NCBI GenBank assembly: GCA_012861695.1
Contig: JAAOOA010000002.1
Coordinates: 42,125,578 to 42,189,577 of the forward strand
From: Trematomus loennbergii
Taxonomy: Eukaryota > Chordata > Actinopteri > Perciformes > Nototheniidae
DNA: 64,000 nt
Direction: 5' to 3'
Every line of letters begins with the position of its first letter. Within the stretch, counting starts at the first letter, position 1. Positions 41,701-52,200 of this stretch are shown in pieces. The notes beneath the pieces are model-generated. The model did not search any database and had not been told where the DNA came from. It saw only the letters and a list, made by a program, of their open reading frames with translations. The translations under genes and the position numbers were made by a program.

Positions 41701-43911
41701 AATCCATCAAAAAGCAGACCTGAAAGTTTGTAGTCGGCATGAATGAACAGGAACAGAGTGAATGCCTATGATCTGGGAAGAGAGTATTGACTGAGACTAT
41801 AGGTATATATAGTGGAGACTACAGTGTGCAGAAAGTGTAGATGTATTTGTTTTCAATCTTGGGACTACTGTATGGACAAAGAGCTTTTTCAGACAAAATG
41901 CATTGCCAAACATCATTAAAATAACCCAATCTCCAACCGAGTGAATTCCAAACAGATTTTGCGCTTAAGTATGTATTCCCTGTAATATCACAAGGGGAAA
42001 TTGCCAGTGCAATCATACACAAACAACTCATCGAGAAAACCCTTGCCCTGAGCAAAAACACAGCAGTTGGTCCCCAATATGTGAATGACAAATGAATATC
42101 AGTCCGTGGGTCAGATGGTGTAGACACACTCCATGCTCTGTGCTAATCAGGCCAACCTGCAGACCTCACATACCATCAGCACATCCTCCAGGGGGAAATT
42201 AGTACTTTCCACTTTGCTAAACGACCATACTTTCCTCCCTGGGTGAACACTTTGTTACATGGGCAATTTCTTTATGTAAATTCCACTACAATGGGTTACA
42301 TACCAATTATAAGTAAAACATTCGGAACTGATTCGGAATAGCAAATTAGAGGTACATTTATGCACATTTTCTCAGAGCAAGCAACACTAAAGAAGACATA
42401 AGCTCAATATGTGTTGTGCTTTATTTAGGCATCATTAAAAATAGGGCAATTTAAAGTTAATAGAACTTAAGTTATTTTACTGTCAACAAACCATTAAATG
42501 ATTCAAATGCACTGCTAATTAGTGATGCTATACTTTATTTTAAAAGTTAATAAGTTGGATATGTTCATTCATAAACTATATTAAGTATTTGTTTAAAATA
42601 CCAAATGGTTTGTGAAACATTAATACACATAATGAAAGAAAGATATTTGTAATACTTTGTTAAAGGTTCAAACATATTTAGTAAAGCATGAATAAACATT
42701 ATTTAGATGAATAGTAAATAATTGGGTAATACTAAATAATACTTAATAATACAATATTTAGATGGAGATTCTTTTGTTGATGCTTGATACTTTGTAAAGC
42801 ATCCTTAAACATGAATTTAGATAGATATGTGATGCTTTTTAAGGTGTCATGAATACTTTGTAAATCTTAAACATTATTTAAATATATATGTTATTTATTT
42901 ATTTTTCTAAATGTAATACATGGTTTCTGCTCCATCGATCCATGCATGAGAAGATTTAAAAAATCATTGTGTAATCATTTACGGATATTAAGTATATTAA
43001 TAGTTAGTTAATTAATAGTTTACTACTTACATCAGAATGTCATTATTATCAGCTATTATTAAATATTTACTTTATAAACTAATTATTTCTTACTCCACAA
43101 TTCTATTAAAACAAACATGAATCAAGCATTGGTAATATTTATCAACATGATTAATTTGAATAGATTTTTTTGTTAACAGTAAAATAGTTGAAATCACTAT
43201 AATTTCAACTGAATTGGATATACCAAGCACTATATACTATATATTCATTATTAATATATATATTGCATTTTACGATATTTTACAGTATACCGTATTTATT
43301 CTGCTGTATAGTATTACATTTTGTTTATCTTGTGCTATCTTGTATGTTTACATTGTTCTTATTCTTGTACCTTACTTTCAGCCTTATGTTTACAATTTAA
43401 TGCCTTTTTCTTTTTATGTCAAGTGTCTTTCTTTGAGTATACTAGGGAGGTTACCTACTAGCTGAAGTAGCTACTGTATGTTAGTATATCTTGATTGTAG
43501 TCGAGTCAATATCAAAGGCATGATGTCTTAATATTGATATCTTAACATTGTATTTTCTTACAGCATAGCATATGGTTAGTGTGCAGGGCTTCCCTCTGAA
43601 CTACTGACACCACACAGGGGGTGGAGGGGATTTTGAGACAACCCTGGGTCAGGCGAGGTCAGGGTTAAGAGCTGGATGACCCTTTGGCTTCAAGTTCAGT
43701 ATTTAGTCAACTTGAATCTTTCTATTTGGATAATTACCGTGCGTTTGGGCTTGATGTCCCTGTGTGTGTGTTCCACAGAAATGAGCAGTCACATCTTGTT
43801 TCTATTGGAGCTGCATATATCTTCCAGCCACTGTACAGGTGCTGCTGGGTTTGCATTAGGGGTGATTAAATTCACTCGTAAAAACGCTATGGCCAAAATA
43901 TTTGCTACACG
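38741..43911. other. Non-coding interval
   Basis: No gene is seen. 42520-42900 holds degenerate AT-rich repeats built around TACTTTGTAAAGCAT-like and AACATTATTTAGAT-like motifs. 43250-43440 resembles an AT-rich LINE 3' remnant. Reading frames of about 100 codons at 40315-40623, 40777-41091 and 41819-42127 (minus) have no recognisable domain or context and are considered chance. Confidence 0.4.
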
Positions 43912-43992
43912 GGTCACCACATAGCTCACTTGGTAGAGCTGGGGCTCAGTCCTTGCTGTGGCGTACGGTTCAAATCCGGTCTGGAGTTCCTT
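43912..43992 (+). mobile_element. tRNA-derived SINE or tRNA pseudogene fragment
   Basis: A polymerase III A-box-like TAGCTCACTTGG (43922-43933), followed by TAGAGC, and a B-box GGTTCAAATCC (43967-43977) are correctly ordered and spaced. The sequence does not fold as a full tRNA because the acceptor arms do not pair, so a SINE head or pseudogene is more likely than a working tRNA. Confidence 0.6.
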
Positions 43993-44704
43993 TAGTGGTG
44001 TCATCCCTTCTATCTTAACCTTTCAAATATATCTCTCTAATACAAACTGGCCAGAAAGAAAACAATTATTTAAAAAATTGGAGTCACCTATCAGAATAAT
44101 GCGTAATCTGCACTACAAACTACCTCCCCGAAATGAGCAGAGGGTAGAATTTGGTCAAATTCAACAAAAACTCAACATTTTAACTTCTGTATTGTAGAAT
44201 GCATAAGTTTAGGCCATGTGTACTAAATAAATGGGCAGCTGTATATTGGAGTGGAGCTTTTAGTGTTTGACATGATTAATGTGTTTGGTTGTAATTTCTC
44301 ACCCTATACTTGTATCTAACTTCATAAGGCTAAAGGAACAAAAGTAGAAATGTTCATGTTCCAAACTTATCCCCCAAACGCCATCGTAATGGAGTAACTC
44401 CTGATTTCTGATGACCAGTGCACATTTTGGTCTTGCTTTGAATGAGCAGCGTTGCTTTAGGTTGACCTCTGTACCTTACTCTTTTGTGGGACATTGCATA
44501 CTTTTATCTGTTGTTTTTCAATGTTTCATTCGATTTGATGAAGGCATACCATTGAGGATAGTGAGATCATGTCGAGGGGAGTGTTCCTGGGGAGTGTAGA
44601 GCATTAGCAACAGGGGACTATACTGTACAATATAAAAACATACATAAAGTGGCTATTGTGTATGCTGAATCTAGCATTTTCTTACATTCTATCTGTTGTT
44701 TGGG

Positions 44705-44732
44705 TTAACCCTAACCCTAACCCTAACCCTAA
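44705..44732 (-). repeat. Short interstitial telomeric repeat
   Basis: TTAA followed by four exact CCCTAA units (44709-44732), the vertebrate telomere motif (TTAGGG on the minus strand). It lies about 100 bp from the TTAA-type transposon. The orientation is as at a left chromosome end, but the surrounding DNA is ordinary interstitial sequence. Confidence 0.9.
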
Positions 44733-44837
44733 TTCCATAAAGAAAAAATAAATGCATGCTATTCGGGTGTGGATGCTTATAGCGGGTTAATTCCCCTTCG
44801 ATTATACCCCTAATAGGTACCAAGCCATTGTTTTTAA

Positions 44838-45670
44838 AGGGCCCATGTCATGCTTTTCCGGTTATTACCCGTCCCCTTGTGTGTTATGAAGGTTTTTATG
44901 CATGTCAACGGTGTGCAGAGTCACAAACCCTCAAAGTACACCCTGTAGCGAGTACAACTCTAACACAGAAAATACCTCCCCAAAACACCTCGTTGGAGAT
45001 ACGTCATTGTCCATTTGATTCTTCCATTTCGTTCCGGGTACGGCATGATGTCATGCCGTACCCGGAACGAAATGGACCAATCTGTGGAGCCGTTACGTTA
45101 CGTCCGTGGAGCCGTTACGTTAAGCCCCGCTGATTGGTCCAAATTGACCAATCCACGGAATTTCTCACACACACATCTGTGTGCAGGGAGCAGGCAGCTC
45201 TGCTGATTTCTCCTCCCTGGCTGCAGGCTGATAACAGACAGTTGGGATCGTGGCAAAATTCTCTCTGCAGACCCATTCTCACAGCGTTTATCAACCTTTT
45301 TCTTACTCAATATCAAGCCACACTTATTGTTTTTACTTCGGCTGTGACTTTGTGTGTGCTCAGGATGAGTTTGGCTGTGTTTGGCTGTGTATCGCTAACA
45401 AGGAAACAACACCTCCACGGAGCTCAGCGCGATTCACAACGTCCCGACCAATCAGAGCACACTGTGCTCACAGGGAGGGTGGGGGCTGGAGCTATTGGAG
45501 CTACAACGAGCCGTTAAAGGCAGAGAGTGAAATTCAGTGAATACACGTAGTTTACAGAGATGCTGTATGAGAAACCAATGTGAGTTTGGAAAAATGCACA
45601 ATATAAATCTATTTTAGTAGACCTCAACAATGGAATTATGATCAGTGGAAATGGCCATGACATGGGCCCT
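44838..45670. mobile_element. Complete TTAA-type non-autonomous transposon, 833 bp
   Basis: The ends are AGGGCCCATGTCATG and CATGACATGGGCCCT, flanked by TTAA on both sides (44834-44837 and 45671-45674). It is homologous over its right half to the interrupted copy at 1-1221. It contains a perfect palindrome (45023-45076) and a tandem GAGCCGTTACGTTA repeat (45088-45122). No transposase is present. The TTAA target fits Kolobok or piggyBac-type elements. Confidence 0.82.
45023..45076. repeat. Perfect 26-bp-arm palindrome
   Basis: The left arm starts TCCATTTCGTTCCGGG and the right arm ends CCCGGAACGAAATGGA. All 26 positions of the arms are complementary around a 2-base TG centre. It lies inside the TTAA transposon. 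Confidence 0.95.
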
Positions 45671-45674
45671 TTAA

Positions 45675-47680
45675 GAAAAGGCCCCTGTACAATTCTTGAA
45701 TTGTAAAAGAACTGGTCCTATGAGTTAACATCTTCTTCTGGGGAGGGAAGTAAAACAAAGAATAGTGAGAGAGATCTCTGTGTGTTGAGCCAAGGAAATG
45801 TGCTCCATTGATTAACAGCGTTTCTGCTTCCTGGCCAAGAGATCGGCTTCCCCCAACATGTGTTGTTTGTTTGCGGAGAGGACTGGTGCCATGTGTTTGT
45901 GTGCTTACTCTGCGTTCGCACCGAGGAGAGGGTGCACTTCCAGCTGAGCCACTCTGCATTTTAAACCAACAGCCAAACGCTCTCATATGGAGAGGCGCCT
46001 TTCTCAGTGTCTGAGTGTTCGCCTGCTGGCCATCATCTTCCTATTGGCTCAATATTTTGGCCCCCTAAAGTAACGTTTTGTACCCCCCCCCCCTCAATCA
46101 TTTATCTCCCAGTCACCCCCTATCATCACACGCACCTACAGAACATTTATTTTGGATCCCTGTGGGAGTGTGGGCCATTCAAACGTCCTGACTCAGGGAT
46201 TTCAAATGTCATTTAAAACCCATTCGATGCTGTTAAGGCTTTCTTTATTTTTCCAGCGTAAGACTACAAGGTGAGTTTGCTCCAACAGCTGATCAGCGAT
46301 CAATAGGAGATTTAAATTTAAAGAGCCGTGGCCCCCGGGGGCGGTTATTTGCCGGTGCATGGTGTTACCACAGGGGGGGCTAAGCCCAGGGGCTCAACAG
46401 AGACCTATATCGTCCCACAGACCCTCCACCCCCACCTTCCTCCCCACATCCCCAAGCTTGGTTAACTCTCAAGACCATGATTAATTCATGGTGGATTACT
46501 TTCTGGGGGCAGGGGGAGAAAACTAGGATTCCATATGGTCCTAACTGCACATGCAGGGTTTGGAAGATAAAGGCTCCCTCAGATTCATCCCACCGCCCGC
46601 GTGAGCCCTATTTTCATCCTTCCTGAAAAAGATCAAGCCTCAGTGTTTGGTCCTTCTTGATTATCATTACTGTTATGTTCACCGAAATAAGTTGTAAAAG
46701 TCCCTCCCAGCCGTCGGACCGCACCGCAAGAACAGTAAGCTGCCGGGAATAATCATGTAGGAGCAGCCTAACAAACGCAAGACAAGCAGCAGAGGCGCCG
46801 TCACGCCAATCTCATCATAGTCCTTCACAGTTGCACAGCTAACTGCTTATGATTAGTGTACGACCGCAAGTAACTCAACAGAAGAATCTGAGGCCGCAGC
46901 CAAAGTGGTGGGGATAGAGGCGGTGTAAATTGTGATTTCGCTCCCCCTTGTGTCAGCAAGACAGTCCACATAAAGACTTATGAAAGTGAGATCAGCAGAA
47001 AACTTTTCTCTTGGTCGAACCCTCATTGTATTTGTCTATGAATTGTTGTTTAACATTACGTTTCTACAGCTCTGCTTCTGCGTTCTCATTCAGCCTCTTC
47101 TTTCTGTCTCTTCATCCCTCACTCAATGTTTTTGATAACCATTCATCTGAATTGTTTACCTGTCACCATGTCGGCAAAGGCCAATTATTTCACATTCGGA
47201 GTTAATGGGGAAATCAGACGGGTAGACAAAAAGCACTCATTACGAGAGGAGTGACACCGGAGTGATCATTAATACACTGTACAGTAAGACCGCTGTCAGA
47301 TAGCCGCTCCAAAGAAAATGTGTTAAAAAAATTATATGTATATTTTCTAGTTTTATTAGAAACACATTTTTGTCAACATGTTGTATTTATACAGTGAATG
47401 GTCTAATATGCACTGGAGGTCACATAAGCTTAGGTTTATTTGAACAATAAAAGACATCCCATTAGGGCTGATATTCAAAGAGATGTAGCAGCTACTAGCC
47501 GCATATTTGTCCATCAGTTTTAAATAGTTTGGACAAAAATAAGTATGTTATGTTAACAATTTTATGAATGTATCTTCAGACTAAAAAGTAAGAAGTCAAT
47601 TGCTTCTTTTAACACTTACATTTTGTCTCAACACGTTCTGCAGATGATGGTGCAAAGCACACTTTAACAGTATTTGTGCT
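45675..47680. other. Non-coding 3' flank of lhx1 with candidate regulatory DNA
   Basis: No gene is seen. 46230-46960 is repeat-free, contains inverted AATCATGGT-like and GATTAATTC cores and GC-rich blocks, and resembles conserved non-coding DNA, which is an inference. A run of C is present at 46084-46092. Confidence 0.35.
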
Positions 47681-47681
47681 A

Positions 47682-48824
47682 TTTATTTTATTTGGCAAAT
47701 GTCTACTTTACTTGTTTGTTTTTATTGATATTTTAATCTTTATTTGTAAACAACATCTTGTACAAACTAGCACAGTGAATCACAACCCCAGCAAATATGT
47801 TTTTATCTCCATACAATATAAATGAAATCAATACAAAAGTTTGGTTGGTTGCTTGGAACAATTTTATATGGATCAAGAGGTTCTAAAACATGGTTTTCGA
47901 TACTTCTGGACTCCTGAATTTAATAGATCACGTAAACAGTTGACTGTTCTAAGTCCCGTTTAGAACCCCGGTAAAAGATTTTTAGAAGGTAGACTTCATT
48001 TCGACATTTCAAGTTCATTTCCATTTTAAATAAAGGGTTTGCAATCCATGAGGGTTTTCACTGTTTGCCTTTTGAAGGCGGCCTTCTTCAGATTTGGTGG
48101 AAATACTGAAAAAGAAAAACGAAAGAAAATGGTCCACACGTAGGAACAATTGTCATTTCCTCTGGCCTCCGGAAACATTGTGTCAAAAGTTTAAGTGTCA
48201 ATATGGCAGAGCCTTGAGAGGCAAAGAGGTCTGAGGAGCTTCTGAATAAATACAAGGGACAAAAGTCGTACCTCGAACAGAGTGTGAACGCAGCTCAGCT
48301 TGGAGCCCGGTCAGCACACCATCACCGCTCGGCCTTATTCTCTCTCTGCAAAGCTATTCAGGTCTTTGACAGTAGCTAATGATGTTTTTCTGTTCAGGGC
48401 GTACCATAGGAGATTTCCAAAGGCTTGTTTTTACCCACCGGTGAGTGTTAGGGAGCGACTGACATGAGTCAGGAGGGGTGACGGGGGTCCAAACAAAGGA
48501 GGGGGTGAATGGGGGGCAGTTCAGCAGTCTCACCCTTTTTTTTTTGGATGCGGCTTGGGGAGTTCATGAAGCAATTCAAACACCCAAACACAATAATGAA
48601 GACAATGTTTTTAAGCATTATGCCAGATACGCTTTCCCCACAAAAAACAACAACAAATCCAGAGGGAAAATAAATAAATAAATATGAAACGAAAATAAAA
48701 ATGATTCAATGGCGTTGCCCTAACCCTGTCAATATCCATTTCCATGTTCTCAACCCCAGCCCCATCACCACCAAACTTCACAGGACCTGTTCCTCTCATC
48801 AGTAGAGTCCAGGCTCTCAGAGAG
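47682..48824 (-). other. lhx1: Probable lhx1 3' UTR (3' end estimated)
   Basis: The UTR starts directly after the stop codon. An AU-rich element with overlapping ATTTA pentamers lies at 48667-48684 on the transcript strand, a feature linked to unstable mRNAs. Two overlapping AATAAA polyadenylation signals on the minus strand (47682-47692) mark a plausible 3' end, giving a UTR of about 1.1 kb, comparable to other vertebrates. There is no transcript evidence; the end is a guess. Confidence 0.45.
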
Positions 48825-49200
48825 CTACCACACAGTGCCCTCGTTCATTTCCGAGGGTGCATGGGACAGGTGGTTGTTGTATCCGCTGCCGTTCAGGGAC
48901 AGTGAGGTAAAGGGCGGACTGGGGCCGAACACATCGGAGGAGAGGCCGTGCATGGGTCCCGGGAGGCCTGGTTCTGGGCTGGGAGAATCCCCCGGATGTG
49001 GGACATTATATCGGAGAAACGCTGCACCTCGCTGGAGGGGTGGTGTCCCGGCAGGGGTGGTCCATACCTCCGAGGGGGGTCCCGGTGGGGCCTGAGGAGG
49101 GCACGAAGGGGAATCGACCGGGGTCTGGGCTTGCGACGACGGAGGCCCCTGAGGAAGAAGTCGTAGTTCCCTGTCGGACCGTAGTACTCGCTTTGATAAT
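48825..49200 (-). CDS. lhx1: lhx1 coding exon 5: transactivation C-terminus
   Basis: The exon is 376 nt after acceptor CTGCAG; 380 is needed. It begins [16 protein letters not shown] and ends [16 protein letters not shown]. Four single-base losses near 49153, 49113, 49055 and 48998 shift the frame. The pieces [49 protein letters not shown] and [17 protein letters not shown] remain readable in successive frames. Each loss can be explained by one missing C on the coding strand. Confidence 0.9.
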
Positions 49201-52200
49201 CTGCAGATCCAAGAGAAGATGGGAAAGTTAGCTCGGAGAACAATGCAGAAAGAACTCCAGAGACATTGAGGAATGCTTCCAATGTACGTGGCTTGATTTG
49301 TATAGAGAGGGAGGCAGACCCTCGCCGTACTACATTAGTCACAGGGCACGCTACACTTAAATCAAAACTGCAATTGGGTGGGGAGAACAACGTGGCCACA
49401 CAATTAATTAAAATGGGGGCCATTTCTTCAGCGATTCTACCTACTGAGACCGATTTCTTTTTAATTGTGCAGAATATTATAAGACTTTTTGCTTCAGCAG
49501 AAATAACAAAGGCCCGAGCACAAATGAAATTCTCTGAAGAAGATCAGATATTTCACAGACATTTCAGGGCTTGTGAAGGAAGTGTGGTATCATATCACTT
49601 AGATAGAAACTCACCAAAAGCTTCCGGACGAGCTTACCCAAACTGAAAAATACACCAAAACTGTATTCTAGAAAATAATAACATGATTAGATCCTTATTG
49701 TGGCCTTTCCAAAATTGCTGCATTTTATATATTTGTTTGTTTACAAGTTAATGTAATTTTTTTTACTAAATTCACATTTACATTCTTGTGAAAAGACACA
49801 TCATGGTAGACTATCAACTTTATTCCTTTAAGGTCTCAGCGTATTATAGAGTAAAAAAAAAAGGGTTGGATAAAATGGGGCCTTGTTCTGTCCAGTCCAT
49901 TCATTTATATATTATTACAATAAACAGTATTGTATTCAAATGAAAAGTATTTAACTTCACATTGTTTCATTTCATTCTATTTCACATGTATGTATAGTTT
50001 ACTGATTTCCTGCATGTTGCACATTTTACTCCCTTGCACCATTTATTGTCTTTTTCTTCTTATGTCTTGGGACTTTAGATTATCATTGCCAACAATATAA
50101 GCTAGTTATTGTGCATATTACAATAAAACCTTTGAATCTTTAATCATAACAGCATGATATCATTAAAATAGGAAACATATTTTGAACAACATGTTAAATA
50201 AAATTAGATTAAAATAGAAGAATCATACTAAACATTATTTTACAATCAAATACAATTATATTTCATGAATAATCTAACTTTGGACAAGTACAGAATACAA
50301 AAAAATTGGCAAAAAATGAAATAGTAGCATACCTCCGTAGTAGGAGAAGGGCCCGTTGGGGATGAGCTCCCCGGGCTCCAACCGGTCCACCAGCGTCCTC
50401 ATCCGCCTCGCGGCTGCGGAAAAACGCGTGCCTCCGCGCACCCAGCGCGCTCAGCTGCTTCATGCGCCTCTCTTTGGAACGTCGGTTCTGGAACCAGACC
50501 TAGACACACACAAACATTTCATCTCAGCAAACATGCAAAAGTCATCTGACGCCATTTTGATTGCACGTCAATATTGTGTGTGAGATGGGAGGAGGGTGAT
50601 ATGGAGGTGATGGACGACGTGGCTGAGGGCCGCATAAAGAAAATGTAAACACAACAAATGTGCACGTTGTGGATTTTGTTTTGGAATCTGCAAATAAGCA
50701 CTGTGTTAATTCCCTGCCGTGCACACGAAAGTGTAATTAGGTGTCATGTTTACCTTGGCACCTGCACCCAGCGGCTTCTCATGACAGTCAATAACCGGGA
50801 TGACTGTGTGTTTTGCGGCGTGCGTGATGAGCCGGCGCGGTAAATCCGCGAGGCTCTGCGGTGAGAGAACTGCGCCCAATTACGGTTCCAGGAGCGGGAG
50901 TCACATGTAACCTCCCTAATGATCTTTTAACCCTCCATTTACTCCGGCTCAGGCTGCAGCAGCGGGGGCTTAAAATCTCCAATTAATACTTAATATAGGG
51001 TTGTTACCGATATATTACCGGGCTCTTGGAGGTTATCATTTCCTAATCTATAGGCCGGCTTCCTTTTTCCCCTTATGCTCATACATATTAGATAGCCTTA
51101 CTTGCCACTTTTACTATTAATCTGCTAGCCCTCATCCTTATTCATGTTATGACAAATAATAACCTGTTGGTAAACTAAAATATGTGGAAGTACGTTTTAC
51201 CACGTGGGTAGTAATATTTTGGCGCATGGATATGAGATGTTATAAAAACCGATTTAGCCGTTCTTGGAAACAAAGAAAAAGACAAAATACTCCCTCATAC
51301 AAATTGATAATAATTTGAACAACAGCAGCCGTAATAATAATATACAATAAAAATAATAATATTAAAAATAATTGTATTGATAAACCCCCTGGCCCTGCTG
51401 TAATCCAGAGTTGTGAGGAGACAACCTGAAGACCCTTGAAACAGATTTCTGTCTTCCACTTGGCTGGAGATGCTCGCAGCATGGCTAAATGTGGCCGCAA
51501 AGCGTGCTGGGAGCGCGGTGCCAGGACTCCCAGCAGCCCGGCGCCAGTTGGCGACTTTGCCCGGTCACCAGCGCCAAGAATCGAAAATACCCATATAAAT
51601 TACCCGTTTCCAAATCAACCTCGTCCTCGGCCAATCTGTGGCTTAATGAATTCTATGCGAAGGCAAAAAGGGGGCCTCTTTCTAAAGAGGGGTGAAGGAT
51701 GTGGCGGAGGGGGTGGGGGGGGGGGGGGAGAGGAGGGTGGGGGGGGGGGGGCTCTCTGGTGGGATGAGGCCTGCGTGGTCATGACAGTCTGGCAGCTTGG
51801 CAGGGACATTTTCCATAAAATATAAGCTGTTACATCACACCTTTTAATGGGTGCGTAACACCCTATAAAAGAGAAAGCCACCTCCTCCACCTGTGGGTGT
51901 CCCTTGGATATTATGTCCATCACATTTCAGACACAATCAGAAGATCAATATCGTGAGGATTTGAATGATTTGCACTTGGACTTTCACATTCAACAGATTC
52001 ACAATTATTCAAATCTGTGAACAAGTTCTTATTTTATACTATCTCTGAGATTTTTTAGTTTTGTTATTCTAATCCTCCTTGTGTGAACTCGTATTTCTGC
52101 TATTGCTATGACACCTGGATTTCTCTACGGGGATTAATAATGGTTTATATTATTTTTATTTTATTCACTTAGTGCACACATTATAACAACTGTTTTCAAC

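Noticed and set aside
43912..43992. Functional tRNA gene
   Set aside because: Acceptor and anticodon arms do not pair properly although A and B boxes are present.
44705..44732. True chromosome end or assembly end
   Set aside because: Only four units, with ordinary non-repetitive DNA on both sides.
48893..49423. 176-codon minus-strand frame as an independent gene
   Set aside because: It mixes intron 4 sequence, the correct start of lhx1 exon 5 and a shifted frame after the first base loss.
49266..49646. 126-codon plus-strand frame in lhx1 intron 4
   Set aside because: No domain, antisense to the gene and starts in an intron.
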